DNA from: Bacteroidales bacterium
Lineage (GTDB): Bacteria > Bacteroidota > Bacteroidia > Bacteroidales > UBA932
Assembly: GCA_017546585.1 (NCBI GenBank)
Contig: JAFYWC010000006.1
Span: 1 to 64,000 of the forward strand
Length of the DNA: 64,000 nucleotides
Direction of reading: 5' to 3'
The notes beneath the pieces are model-generated. The model was given only the letters and a program-made list of their open reading frames with translations, did no database searches and was not told the DNA's origin. Positions 9,601 through 18,518 of the stretch are shown piece after piece. Each line of letters opens with the position of its first letter. Positions within the stretch are counted from its first letter, which is position 1. Position numbers and translations under genes: made by a program.

Positions 9601-9948
9601 CGTTGGACTCCTGAGAAGTATGCTGCAGGTGAGACAATCACTTATCCACGTGCAACTTACAGCCCTACAACTTCACACAACAACTACCTCCAGAGCGACT
9701 ACTGGATGGTATCGACCAACCACTTCAAGCTCAAGAACATCGAGCTCGGTTATACATTCAACGTGAAGAAGGGTATCCTCAGTCAGCTCCAGGTTCAGTC
9801 ACTCAGAGTATTTATGACTGCTAACAACGTTTACACATTCAAGAACGCCCTCACTCCTTACGGAATCGACCCTGAGACAACAGACGGAAGCGCTTATGTG
9901 TATCCTCTTACCAAGGTCGTTACATTCGGTCTGAATATGCGATTCTAA
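6664..9948 (+). CDS. susC: SusC-like TonB-dependent outer-membrane transporter (first pair)
   Basis: Outer-membrane porin importing mannan oligosaccharides with its SusD partner, 1094 residues. After a signal peptide (cleavage near SPLYA-QSK) comes a carboxypeptidase-D-regulatory-like domain (KVVSGVVLDDFDEPL onward, about 28-105), then the TonB-box region MEEVVVTAF near 108, the plug with VRGVSTYGESTPLIIIDG (about 173-190) and LKDASSTAVYGVRGANGVI, and the 22-strand barrel ending in an aromatic residue (MRF). Length and order are typical for SusC. The SusD gene follows after 9 nt. Direct substrate cannot be read from the sequence; beta-mannan is inferred from the flanking GH26, GH5 and GH2 genes. 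Confidence 0.93.
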   Translation: MTKSLKLFLLSGLMLLCGVIGSPLYAQSKVVSGVVLDDFDEPLFGAFVVEKGTTNGTSTDFDGKFELVVASEASVLEFQFIGFTTQEIPVGKQTQFTVKMTTDANMMEEVVVTAFATQKKVNVTGAISSVNGNDLVAAPVANISNALIGNTPGVSGLQTSGEPGRNESTIYVRGVSTYGESTPLIIIDGVEQASEQAFAAFNAMDANEIASISVLKDASSTAVYGVRGANGVIIVTTKRGNEGKPVISASANFGLTSASQLQEGTTAYEYAIFRNEAIRNEQRSYAGKNGLNANIFDDYDLWKFKNNRDFTPQEVDAMTMLTPEQKEQLKNTPALYYASRNLYKEQFNRVAPQYQANINISGGTERVKYFVSFGYFRQEGITNVVEYYGSQTGSTFNRYNFRSNFDIKVTDNFKITINSAGQFGEATGPGNAADPYDISGRYKVIMQYIYDSNPFISPGIIDGKLISGFAGSTSLIQNPLATKVDSKIGMQNAVYNLLQSGSGTIFNSLLDNSIKLDHTMDYIHPNLRAYATVSYQDNYNRYVKYTPSIPSYTVQRSMANPNVLEFFGGSMGAGSFTSYGYSNWNKLYIDAGLDWHESYGKHNVSALLLGKASRYTMPNDSYRVASGIMGFVGRVTYNYADRYMLELNAGYNGTEQFAEGKRFGLFPAISAGWVPTKEKWFPQNEILSFMKIRGSYGEVGNDRLGGTRRYYYLPNTYNLNQTGYYLGNSDGSGKNAYYYGATEGVIGNPDITWERSRKYDIGVETKFFSSRLSADFDYFYEKRDNILTTLGTIPGIYGVASSSVPPANVGITQNQGYELVLNWSDKIGDLNYTVGGDLSWTRNKIIYKAEASNPYQWMNATGHAIGQRFGLVSDGLFNTQEELANRPYNTYTSNQATLGDIRYKDLDGDGLINQNDIAPIGFPNYAQYHFNVKLQLAYKGFDLRMLFTGSANGSYYLNSGYTMPFFKNAGNAWLWQYEGRWTPEKYAAGETITYPRATYSPTTSHNNYLQSDYWMVSTNHFKLKNIELGYTFNVKKGILSQLQVQSLRVFMTANNVYTFKNALTPYGIDPETTDGSAYVYPLTKVVTFGLNMRF

Positions 9949-9957
9949 AACTAAAGA

Positions 9958-11820
9958 ATGAACAAGATGAAAAATATCACTAAAATATTGGCAGTGCTCG
10001 GTCTCCTGATCCTGACATCCTGCGACTTCTTCCTTCAGAAGCCGGATACTACAGGTACCGTTGACCGTGATGCTGTATTCGGCAGTAAGAAGAATGCCCA
10101 GGCAGCACTGATGTCCTGCTATGGCAGCGCCCTCATCCACGGTCTTCCTGGCGGATTGGGTTACGGCCACGGTACACTCGGAGCTATCTCTGGTGAGGTG
10201 AACAAGGGTGCCAGCTGGCACGGTACTTACGTTATCGTACAGCAGGGTCTCAGCGCAAACGGTGTGGGTTCCGATGCTCCATCAGGATCGGTTTCTGCAG
10301 GTTCTGAGAACTTCTCGAAGAACTGGGCGGTGATCCGTCAGTGCTTCATCGTAAAGGAGAACATCGATATGGTTCCTGATATGACTGAGGCTGAGAAGGA
10401 AGTCATCAAGGCAGAGGTGACAGCCCTTATCGCTTATAGATATATGGGTATGTTCTACCGCTATGGTGGCGTTCCTAAGGTTACAAAGTCTTTCGAGGCA
10501 AGCGACGACCTCTCTGCAGGCCGTGAGACTCTCGAGAGTACTCTCCAGTATATCCTCGATCTTTGCGACGAGGCTCTTGCAGTCCTTCCTGAGAAGTGGG
10601 ATGCGGCAAATACTGGCCGTATGACCCAGGGTGCTGTACTTGCTATCAAGGCAAGAACCCTTATGTATGCTGCACGTCCTCTCTTCAACACAGGTACTCC
10701 TTACCTTGACAACGGTGACCTCAACAACCTCATCTGCTTCGGTAATGCAGACAAGGAGCGTTGGAAGGATGCCATCGATGCAAACGAGGCTGTTCTCGAG
10801 TGGGCTTCAAAGAACGGTGTGAAGCTTATCAACACAGGCGGATCTGCAGGTACTCCTAACAAGAACGCTTTCGTTGACTATGCAAAGGCAACTTCAACTC
10901 CTTCAAACAGCGAAGTAATCCTTGCCCTCAAGAACAACAGCACTGAGCAGAGCTACAATACCGGTATCTTCCATTATTATAACTACTCTCCTTACTACTC
11001 ATTCGACCGCTTCGATACCGGTGAGTCAGGTGTACTCTCAAACCATATCAAGCGTTACTATAAGAATGACGGTACTGAGATGAGCTGGCCGACTTACAAG
11101 GTTGACGCTGCTCCAAGACAGGGCGCTGACTGGATTCAGAATGTCGCTGACCTTGAGCCACGAGCTCTTGCCGACATCAAGTTCGCAGGTCACGACGCTG
11201 CAAACAATGCCGGTGACACCAAGTGGTCAAGCCTCGGCTGGGGCCGTGGTGGATTCGATGGCAAGATCGGTATGGGAGACGCATTCCCTAACAGTGTCGG
11301 CGGTTCTGACAAGGGACAGCTTTCAGGTGAGATGACCAAGTTCTACTACAAGGCCGGTTCAAGAATCTGGTTCGAGTTCCCGCTTTTCCGTCTTGCTGAG
11401 ACATATCTCAACCTCGCAGAGGCATACAACGAGTACGGCAACACTACAAAAGCTCTTGAGAACCTCAACCTCATCCACAACCGTGCAGGTCTCCCTTCAA
11501 TCACTGAGACTGACCAGGCTAAGCTTAGAGCCATCATCCAGAGAGAGAAGATGATCGAGATGTTTATGGAGAACCACAAGTATTTCGATGTGAAGCACTG
11601 GATGCGTGAGGACATCGCTGACGGACTCCTCGCAGGTTCTATGCGCTCGTTCACTTTCAACATCAAGTCAGGTGCGACTTGGCCATATGACAAGAGCACA
11701 ATCGACACTTGGTGGGAAACTGAATACTTTGTATCATTCTGGTCTCCAGTGATGTATCTCGAGCCATTCCCTCAGACTGAGGTGAACAAAGGAACTATCA
11801 CTCAGAATCCAGGTTATTAA
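9958..11820 (+). CDS. susD: SusD/RagB-like outer-membrane lipoprotein (first pair)
   Basis: Surface lid protein that binds glycans and closes over the SusC channel; 620 residues, somewhat longer than the common 500-580. Lipoprotein signal ends LTSC (Cys22 from the first Met; a second possible start at 9967 gives a cleaner signal). SusD landmarks are the N-terminal FLQKPD block, the TPR-type helices around YRYMGMFYRYGG (about 160-171) and the C-terminal RLAETYLNLAEAYNEYG, REKMIEMFMENHKYFDVKHW and YLEPFPQTEVNKG, ending NPGY as is usual. It is paired with the SusC gene directly upstream. Confidence 0.92.
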   Translation: MNKMKNITKILAVLGLLILTSCDFFLQKPDTTGTVDRDAVFGSKKNAQAALMSCYGSALIHGLPGGLGYGHGTLGAISGEVNKGASWHGTYVIVQQGLSANGVGSDAPSGSVSAGSENFSKNWAVIRQCFIVKENIDMVPDMTEAEKEVIKAEVTALIAYRYMGMFYRYGGVPKVTKSFEASDDLSAGRETLESTLQYILDLCDEALAVLPEKWDAANTGRMTQGAVLAIKARTLMYAARPLFNTGTPYLDNGDLNNLICFGNADKERWKDAIDANEAVLEWASKNGVKLINTGGSAGTPNKNAFVDYAKATSTPSNSEVILALKNNSTEQSYNTGIFHYYNYSPYYSFDRFDTGESGVLSNHIKRYYKNDGTEMSWPTYKVDAAPRQGADWIQNVADLEPRALADIKFAGHDAANNAGDTKWSSLGWGRGGFDGKIGMGDAFPNSVGGSDKGQLSGEMTKFYYKAGSRIWFEFPLFRLAETYLNLAEAYNEYGNTTKALENLNLIHNRAGLPSITETDQAKLRAIIQREKMIEMFMENHKYFDVKHWMREDIADGLLAGSMRSFTFNIKSGATWPYDKSTIDTWWETEYFVSFWSPVMYLEPFPQTEVNKGTITQNPGY

Positions 11821-11833
11821 AATATAGACGACA

Positions 11834-14644
11834 ATGAGAAAACAGAATATATTCAGATGTCTCTCTTTATTGAGCGCATCGATACTGATTTCTACAGCTG
11901 TAGCGGCTGCGGAGAAATCCGACTCGCTGTCTACCGCCGCTGTGTCGACTGTGTCCGGAGATGATCTGTACCACATCCAGACATCAAACCTCTCAAACAC
12001 TTGGGTAGGTATGCTTCCGGGACTTACAGTGATTCAGGGAAACGGCGCTGTGGGATATGACAATGCAAACTGGCTCATCCGTGGCGTGAACAGCTACGGC
12101 TCAGGCACTTGGGGTTCAGCAAGAATCTTCGTTGACGGATTCGAGGTGAATTCGGAGTATCTTGTGTCCCTTTCTCCATCAGAGATCAAGAGCATCTCTA
12201 TCCTCAAGGACGGTGCTGCCCTCGCAATCTATGGTGACAGAGGTGCAAACGGTGTCATCAAGATCGAAACCAAGAGAGGTGAGATCGGACCTGCAAAGGT
12301 AACTGCCCAGGTACGTTACGGTGCGCAGACTCCTAACATCTACAACAAGCCTCTCAACTCATATGAGTTCGCAAACCTTTACAACCAGGCTGTTTCAAAC
12401 GACAACGGTATGGTATGGTCTCCTGCATACTCTGCAGAGCAGCTTGCTGCTTACAAGGAGGGTAGGGGAATCGACGTAGACTGGTATGACGAGGTCCTCA
12501 AGGATGCAGGTTCATATATGGACGGTGACATCATCTTCAACGGCGGTAACGGCAATGCACGTTACAACGTGAACCTCGGCTATCTCAACACAAGCGGTAT
12601 CCTCAACACAAAGAATACCGACAAGACCAAGAACCTCGGTTACGAGAGATACAACATCCGCGCAAACCTCGACTTCAACATCCTCCAGATCTTCGAGTTC
12701 AAGGTGGACTTCAACGGTAGAATCGAGATGAGAAGAAGACCAAACTACGGCGTTACTGACCTCTTCAGCAACCTCGCACGTTATCCTTCGAACATCTACA
12801 ACATCTTCGATGACGAGGAGAAGACTCATCTCTCAGGTACTTCCATCTACCCTAACAACCCTTACGGTTCAGTTAACGAGCTCGGTTGGTATTCACAGAA
12901 GGCAAGAAGCCTTCAGGGTAACTTCCAGCTCAGAGAGAAGCTTGACATCGTTACTCCAGGTCTCTATCTCGAGGAGGCGTTCTCTTTCTATAGCTACACT
13001 TTGAGTACTTATAGCAAGACCAAGAACTATGCACGTTACCACAACGGAGCAACAACTACAACTGACGAGACTACTTCAATCACTGCAAGTGCCTATGGTT
13101 CAGCAGGTATGCAGGACTGGAAGCAGGGTCGTCTCACTGCAGGTTACGACCGTGAGTTCGGTCTCCACTCTGTTTCAGCTGTGTTGAACTACAACATTTC
13201 TGCCTACAAGGGTAACGACTTCTATACTTATAAGGTGAACTACCTCAACTTCAACGGTATCTTCGACTACAGCTACGACAACCGTTATGTTGCTCAGTTC
13301 GCTTACTCATATTTCGGAAACGACGCTTATGCACCTGGTCACAGATGGCATTTCTATCCTTCAGGATCATTCGCTTGGGTTGCTTCGAACGAGGACTTCC
13401 TCAAGAACAGCTCTGTGGTTGACTTCCTCAAGGTAAGAGCATCGGTAGGTGTGGCAGGAACCTCACAGTCAAACGCTACATCAGTACTCACAAACTTCGA
13501 TACAAGCGGACGTTACCTCTTCAAGGATTACTATACAAGCAGCTACATCGGAGCATTCTATATCGGTCCTAACGGCGGTACAGACAACGGTTCACTCGTT
13601 CCAATGTTCCTCGGCAGCGACGACATCGTTCCTGAGAAGAGCGTGAAGTACAATGTAGGTGTTGACGCAACCCTCTTCAAGGGCCTCAACCTTACAGTTG
13701 ACGCATTCCTCGACAAGAGAAGCGACATCCTCACTCTCAACAACTCGAAGATGGGATACTACGGAAAGCAGTATGTGTTCTCTAACGTCGGCAAGATGAC
13801 CAACAAGGGCTTCGAGGCAAATGCCATCTACAATGGCAAGAGCGGTGACTTCTCTTACAGAGTCAACGGTATGGTTTCTTACGCGAAGAACAGAATCGAC
13901 TATATGAACGAGGTTACTCCTGCAAACGAGTTCAGCGCTCAGACAGGACGTCCTTACGGAACATATATCGGTCTTGTTGCGGAGAGATTCTATGATATCT
14001 CTGATTTCGACAGCGAGGGCAACCTCAAGATGGGTATCCCTACTCCTGCATTCGGTTCAGTTCAGCCGGGTGACGTGAAGTACAAGGACCTCGACAAGAA
14101 CGGCGTGGTAGACCAGAACGACAAGACTCAGATCGGCAAGTCTGCATATCCTGAGTGGTATTTCAGCTTCGGCGGCAAGTTCGCATACAAGGGCTTCGAC
14201 CTCGAGGTTCTCTTCCAGGGAGCAGCCGGCGTGTCTGTAAATCTTCTTGACAACAAGAACCAGGTCGTTGCATTCGTAGACAACGGTAATGCATACGAGA
14301 TCGCAAAGGGTGCGTGGGCTTATTATCCAGCAGAGGGTATCGACACACGCGCAACCGCTACTTATCCTCGACTTACAACTCTCAGCAACGAGAACAACTA
14401 CCAGACAAGCTCATTGTGGGTAAAGAATGCGGACTACCTCAAGCTCCGTAACCTCGAACTCGGATACAACTTCGCTTCACGCAAGGTACAGGAGGCAGGC
14501 ATCTCTAACCTCAGAGTATATCTGAGCGCACAGAATCTTGCAACCTTCAGCGGTCTCCTCAGAAAGTACAACCTCGATCCTGAGAGACTCAGCGGTTATC
14601 CTACAGTTACATCCTACAATGTCGGCGTATCGATTACCTTCTAA
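11834..14644 (+). CDS. SusC-like outer-membrane protein lacking the N-terminal extension (second pair)
   Basis: Second TonB-dependent-receptor-type transporter in the operon, 936 residues. Plug landmarks are present (LIRGVNSYGSG, FVDGFEV, SISILKDGAALAIYGDRGANGVI) and the barrel ends GVSITF. It differs from its neighbour in the N-terminus: after the signal peptide (ending AVAAAE) only about 20 residues, rich in Ser/Thr, precede the plug. There is no carboxypeptidase-D-regulatory-like domain and no recognisable EEVVVTA-type TonB box. It could use a divergent TonB contact or import with the help of the first complex. The frame is open throughout and bases around the start look normal, so this is not an obvious truncation. 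SusD partner follows after 3 nt. Confidence 0.88.
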   Translation: MRKQNIFRCLSLLSASILISTAVAAAEKSDSLSTAAVSTVSGDDLYHIQTSNLSNTWVGMLPGLTVIQGNGAVGYDNANWLIRGVNSYGSGTWGSARIFVDGFEVNSEYLVSLSPSEIKSISILKDGAALAIYGDRGANGVIKIETKRGEIGPAKVTAQVRYGAQTPNIYNKPLNSYEFANLYNQAVSNDNGMVWSPAYSAEQLAAYKEGRGIDVDWYDEVLKDAGSYMDGDIIFNGGNGNARYNVNLGYLNTSGILNTKNTDKTKNLGYERYNIRANLDFNILQIFEFKVDFNGRIEMRRRPNYGVTDLFSNLARYPSNIYNIFDDEEKTHLSGTSIYPNNPYGSVNELGWYSQKARSLQGNFQLREKLDIVTPGLYLEEAFSFYSYTLSTYSKTKNYARYHNGATTTTDETTSITASAYGSAGMQDWKQGRLTAGYDREFGLHSVSAVLNYNISAYKGNDFYTYKVNYLNFNGIFDYSYDNRYVAQFAYSYFGNDAYAPGHRWHFYPSGSFAWVASNEDFLKNSSVVDFLKVRASVGVAGTSQSNATSVLTNFDTSGRYLFKDYYTSSYIGAFYIGPNGGTDNGSLVPMFLGSDDIVPEKSVKYNVGVDATLFKGLNLTVDAFLDKRSDILTLNNSKMGYYGKQYVFSNVGKMTNKGFEANAIYNGKSGDFSYRVNGMVSYAKNRIDYMNEVTPANEFSAQTGRPYGTYIGLVAERFYDISDFDSEGNLKMGIPTPAFGSVQPGDVKYKDLDKNGVVDQNDKTQIGKSAYPEWYFSFGGKFAYKGFDLEVLFQGAAGVSVNLLDNKNQVVAFVDNGNAYEIAKGAWAYYPAEGIDTRATATYPRLTTLSNENNYQTSSLWVKNADYLKLRNLELGYNFASRKVQEAGISNLRVYLSAQNLATFSGLLRKYNLDPERLSGYPTVTSYNVGVSITF

Positions 14645-14647
14645 AGA

Positions 14648-16315
14648 ATGCAGATTATGAAAATCAGAACAATTATATCAGCTTTGGTGATCGCATCTGT
14701 ATCATCTGCCTGCGAAGACTTCCTCGATACCAGCATCGACCGTAACTCTACCGGAGAGACAATCGCTACCAACTACAGCTCGATCTGGGGTTTCGGTAGA
14801 GCGATCTATACTCCTATCGGCTACGGCTTCGGTATGATCGACAGCAACATCTTCGCTACAGCATCGGATGAGGCTCAGCAGACTTCTGCTCAGTCGAATG
14901 TGATCTATTTCAACAAGGGTATGCTGAACGAGAACATCAACCCTCTCTTCACATACTACAGAAACTATTATGAAGGCATCCGTGCCGCTAACTTCTTCCT
15001 CGACTATGTAGGAAACGGAAAGGGTGAGGCCCTCCTCGCTCAGAACCGTAACCTCGTTACAGATAAGGTGAACTATGAGCGTGACCTTCAGTCACTTGCG
15101 TGGTTCAAGGCCGAGGCTCACATCGCAAGAGCATATTACTATGCTGAACTTGCAAAGATGTACGGCGGTGTTCCGATCGTAGAGTCACACATCGACGACG
15201 GCACAATGGTGTCACGCTCGACATACGATGAGGTCGTTGCATATGTAGTGAACGAGGTGGATACATACAAGGACAGCCTTGCAGTAAACTGGAAGGAGTT
15301 CACTGACCGTGAGGGTCGTTTCACTCTCGGTGTGGCTCTTGCAATCAAGTCACGTATCCTCCTTTATGCTGCGTCACCTCTTCACAACCCTGAGAACGAT
15401 GTGACAAAGTGGGAGGCTGCTGCAAAGGCTGCTCACGATCTCATCACACATAAGGATCTTACATACTCGCTTGATCCAAGCTACGGTACATACTTCACAG
15501 GTGCAAACCCTCTCAACAGCCCTGAGAGCATCTATCTTGTTCGCAGATCACAGTCGAACAATATGGAGAAGAACAACTATCCTATCGCTACGCAGGGCGG
15601 TAAGAGCGGTGCAACTCCTACCCACAACCTCGTGGCTGCTTACGAGTACATCGGAACACCTGATCCAAGCAACCCTTATGCAAACCGTGACCCACGTCTC
15701 GGCGCTTCAGTTGTAACAAACGGAAGCACTTGGAACGGCCGTACAATCGACCAGGCTCCAGGCGGAAGCGACGATATGGCAAAGGCAAATGCCAGCAAGA
15801 CAGGTTACTACCTCAAGAAGTTCCTCACTGATAACCTCAACCTTACACAGGGTCAGGCAGCGCAGCACAACTGGGTGGCTTACCGTTATGGTGAGATCCT
15901 CCTCAACTATGCTGAGGCTATGAACGAGGCATTCGGTCCGGATGCGGTTCCTGAAGGATACACACTGTCTGCACGCCAGGCTCTCCAGCAGGTGAGAGAC
16001 CGTGCAAGCTCAAAGCTTCCTAAGGTTGTCGCTTCAGACAAGGAAACCTTCCGTGAGGCTGTAAAGCACGAGAGACGTGTAGAACTCGCATTTGAGGATC
16101 ACCGTTACTGGGATCTCCTCCGTTGGAAGGATGCTATGGACGTTCTCAACAAGCCTGTTCTCGGTGTTGCTGTTTCAAGAAACGGCGAGGGCTGGAGCTA
16201 TGAGGTTCAGGAAGTCGCTACCCGTACATTCTACGAGAAGAACTACTACCTCCCATTCCTCCGTTCGGAGATCGAGAACTCTAACAACACTTTGGAACAG
16301 AACCCTAACTATTAA
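14648..16315 (+). CDS. SusD/RagB-like outer-membrane lipoprotein (second pair)
   Basis: Glycan-binding lid of the second SusC, 555 residues. Lipoprotein signal ends VSSAC (Cys22 from the first Met; alternative start at 14657). Family landmarks: CEDFLDTSID after lipidation, IRAANFFLDYV, FKAEAHIARAYYYAELAKMYGGVP (about 158-181), YRYGEILLNYAEAMNEAFG, HERRVELAFEDHRYWDLLRWKDA and the end LEQNPNY. The stop codon shares one base with the start of the next gene, so translation of the two is probably coupled. Confidence 0.92.
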   Translation: MQIMKIRTIISALVIASVSSACEDFLDTSIDRNSTGETIATNYSSIWGFGRAIYTPIGYGFGMIDSNIFATASDEAQQTSAQSNVIYFNKGMLNENINPLFTYYRNYYEGIRAANFFLDYVGNGKGEALLAQNRNLVTDKVNYERDLQSLAWFKAEAHIARAYYYAELAKMYGGVPIVESHIDDGTMVSRSTYDEVVAYVVNEVDTYKDSLAVNWKEFTDREGRFTLGVALAIKSRILLYAASPLHNPENDVTKWEAAAKAAHDLITHKDLTYSLDPSYGTYFTGANPLNSPESIYLVRRSQSNNMEKNNYPIATQGGKSGATPTHNLVAAYEYIGTPDPSNPYANRDPRLGASVVTNGSTWNGRTIDQAPGGSDDMAKANASKTGYYLKKFLTDNLNLTQGQAAQHNWVAYRYGEILLNYAEAMNEAFGPDAVPEGYTLSARQALQQVRDRASSKLPKVVASDKETFREAVKHERRVELAFEDHRYWDLLRWKDAMDVLNKPVLGVAVSRNGEGWSYEVQEVATRTFYEKNYYLPFLRSEIENSNNTLEQNPNY

Positions 16316-16866
16316 TGAATCATATGAGAAAGATTATATTTTCAGTAATGACTGTCATCAGCCTCTTCGCGCTTGCTTCTTGCGCGAAGGGTGACGGTGA
16401 CAAGGATTACGGTGTCGAGAAAGTATACATCCCTCAGTCGATGGCTGACGGCGGCATCACCAATGTCTACAATGTACCATCAGGCGAAGGCGAGTATACA
16501 TATAACTTCCAGATCACTGACGAGACTGTAGAGGTTTTCCTTGGTGTTCTCCGTTCAGGCAAGCAGGCAGGTGAGGCATTCACAGTCGATGTGGTTGTGA
16601 ATGAGGAGTCATCTGCAGCAATGGCTGAAAGATACAATGCAGAGGTTATGGATCCAGGTCTCTACACTCTTCCAGAGAGTGTAAGCGTGGCTGCCGGAAC
16701 CAATAGCAAGACTTTCCACCTCAGCCTCAACAAGGCTGCTCTCAAGGAGAAGGCCGGCAAGAAGCTCGTTCTCTGCGTAGGTCTCGCAAACTGCACAGCA
16801 TACGAGATCTCAGAGAAGGCATCAGAGGTGACTGTCCTCGTAACTGTAAACGCTTTAAATCTCTAA
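16315..16866 (+). CDS. DUF1735 (BT_3987-type) domain lipoprotein
   Basis: Small lipoprotein of 183 residues, signal ending ALASC (Cys23 from the first Met; a second Met at 16324 is equally possible). Residues 60-180 match DUF1735, a beta-sandwich found next to SusD genes and in endo-beta-N-acetylglucosaminidases: FTVDVVVNEES, AERYN, YTLPESVSVAAGTNSK and LVLCVGLAN. DUF1735 proteins are thought to bind glycans or support surface complexes; no enzyme residues are evident. The start ATG overlaps the SusD stop by one base (TAATG), and the GH5 gene begins 4 nt after its stop. Confidence 0.78.
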   Translation: MNHMRKIIFSVMTVISLFALASCAKGDGDKDYGVEKVYIPQSMADGGITNVYNVPSGEGEYTYNFQITDETVEVFLGVLRSGKQAGEAFTVDVVVNEESSAAMAERYNAEVMDPGLYTLPESVSVAAGTNSKTFHLSLNKAALKEKAGKKLVLCVGLANCTAYEISEKASEVTVLVTVNALNL

Positions 16867-16870
16867 GTCT

Positions 16871-18514
16871 ATGAAGAAGATCGCATTATCGGCTATCGCT
16901 CTTCTTATGGCTTTGGGAATGAGCGCACAGATCAAGTCTGTAACTCCAAGTGCTGCAAAGGTAAAGCAGTACGATGCAATATGCTTCGAGGTTGCTCTTA
17001 CTGGAGAGTGGGTTAACCCATATCTCCAGGAGGAGGCTGCACTCGATATGATCATTACATCTCCTTCAGGTAAGGAACTCGTTCTTCCTGCTTTCTACAA
17101 GGACGGCGAAAGCGGTGCAGAGAGCACTTGGGAGGCAAGATTCACTCCACAGGAGAAGGGTAAGTACACTTACCATTTCCGTTATACTCAGAACGGTGAG
17201 GTGGCTTCAGAGTCAGCTCCTGCTACATTCAAGTCACGCAGAAGCAAGCTCAACGGTATTCTCCACGTCCGTGACAACTGGACTCTCGTATATGACAACG
17301 GCAAGCCTTTCAGAGGCGTAGGTATCAACCTTTGCTGGGAGTCACGTACTCAGGACGACTCAAAGTTCTTCTCTGACCTTCACGAGCAGCACGACAGATT
17401 CAACTTCGACGCTATGCTCCCTGACTTCGCTCAGAACGGAGGTAACTTCACACGTATGTGGATCTGCGACTGGAATTTCCCTATCGACAGACAGGATGGC
17501 TTCAATAACCACCGTTACGAGGAGACTACAGAGTATATGAACCGCAGCGCTTGCGAGCGTCTCGACCACGTTGTCAGCCTCGCAGAGGATCTTGACATCA
17601 AGATTATGCTCTGTATGGGTCAGGGCAAGGGTCCTGCTTACCGTGAGTTCTTCACTACTGATGAGGCAAAGGCACGCTACCGCAACTATGTACGCTATAT
17701 CGTAGCAAGATGGGGTTACAGCCCTGCAATCGCTATGTGGGAGCTCTTCAACGAGATCGACAATGTCCAGCATTGGGATCCGGCAGGAGTGATTCCTGCA
17801 GAGGAGATCGTTGCTTGGCACGACGAGATGACTACATATATCGCCGCCATCGATCCTTACCAGCACATCAGAACAACTTCAATCTCTCACCGCGACCTCG
17901 AGGGTCTCAACGATCTTCCTAACATCGACATCAACCAGAAGCATATCTACAATGCTACTCACGTCGTTCCTGAGACAATCGATGCTTATGTTGCAAAGCA
18001 CAACAAGCACTACATCGTAGGTGAGGTAGGATACGAGTGGGACTGGTCAAAGAACTTCGATGATTTCGCCGACGGTATGGAGATGGACTTCCGCAGAGCA
18101 TTCTGGTACGGTCTCTTCAGCCAGACATCCCTTACACCTATGACCTGGTGGTGGGAGTGGTTCGACGAGCACAAGACCATCCCTTATATGAAGAATGCCC
18201 GCCTCATCAGCGACCTTATGCTCAAGGCTGGCAAGGGTGACTTCCAGAAGTTCGAGACAGTCAAGAACGAGAAGGCCGAGGCTTATGCAGTACGTTGCGG
18301 CAAGACCACATTCGTATATGTATACAACGGCAACGAGGATGTTCTTGACAACATCAGCATTGAGATCGGAAAGACAGGAAACGTAAAGGTTTCTACTCTC
18401 GATACAGAGAATGTCAAGCTTGGCAAGGCTGTCAAGATGACTTCAGACGGAACTCTCAGCTTCGAGAACCTCGGTCTCAAGCATTGGGAAGAAAAAGTAT
18501 TTGTAATCAAATAA
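16871..18514 (+). CDS. GH5-family beta-glycanase with N-terminal DUF5060 domain
   Basis: Predicted endo-beta-mannanase or related GH5 clan-A hydrolase, 547 residues. A plain signal peptide (ending LGMSAQ) suggests secretion to the periplasm or beyond, not lipidation. Residues 22-115 are a DUF5060-like beta-sandwich (FEVALTGEWVNPY, KGKYTYHFRY). The catalytic barrel follows (GKPFRGVGINLCWESR near 137-153). The acid/base is Glu295 in MWELFNEID and the nucleophile Glu385 in YIVGEVGYEWDW; MTWWWEWFDEH closes the site. A small C-terminal beta domain (about 455-547) follows. In a mannan operon, cleavage of gluco- or galactomannan is most likely, but GH5 specificity is broad and cellulase-like or mannosidase activity cannot be excluded. 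Confidence 0.83.
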   Translation: MKKIALSAIALLMALGMSAQIKSVTPSAAKVKQYDAICFEVALTGEWVNPYLQEEAALDMIITSPSGKELVLPAFYKDGESGAESTWEARFTPQEKGKYTYHFRYTQNGEVASESAPATFKSRRSKLNGILHVRDNWTLVYDNGKPFRGVGINLCWESRTQDDSKFFSDLHEQHDRFNFDAMLPDFAQNGGNFTRMWICDWNFPIDRQDGFNNHRYEETTEYMNRSACERLDHVVSLAEDLDIKIMLCMGQGKGPAYREFFTTDEAKARYRNYVRYIVARWGYSPAIAMWELFNEIDNVQHWDPAGVIPAEEIVAWHDEMTTYIAAIDPYQHIRTTSISHRDLEGLNDLPNIDINQKHIYNATHVVPETIDAYVAKHNKHYIVGEVGYEWDWSKNFDDFADGMEMDFRRAFWYGLFSQTSLTPMTWWWEWFDEHKTIPYMKNARLISDLMLKAGKGDFQKFETVKNEKAEAYAVRCGKTTFVYVYNGNEDVLDNISIEIGKTGNVKVSTLDTENVKLGKAVKMTSDGTLSFENLGLKHWEEKVFVIK

Positions 18515-18518
18515 TAAG

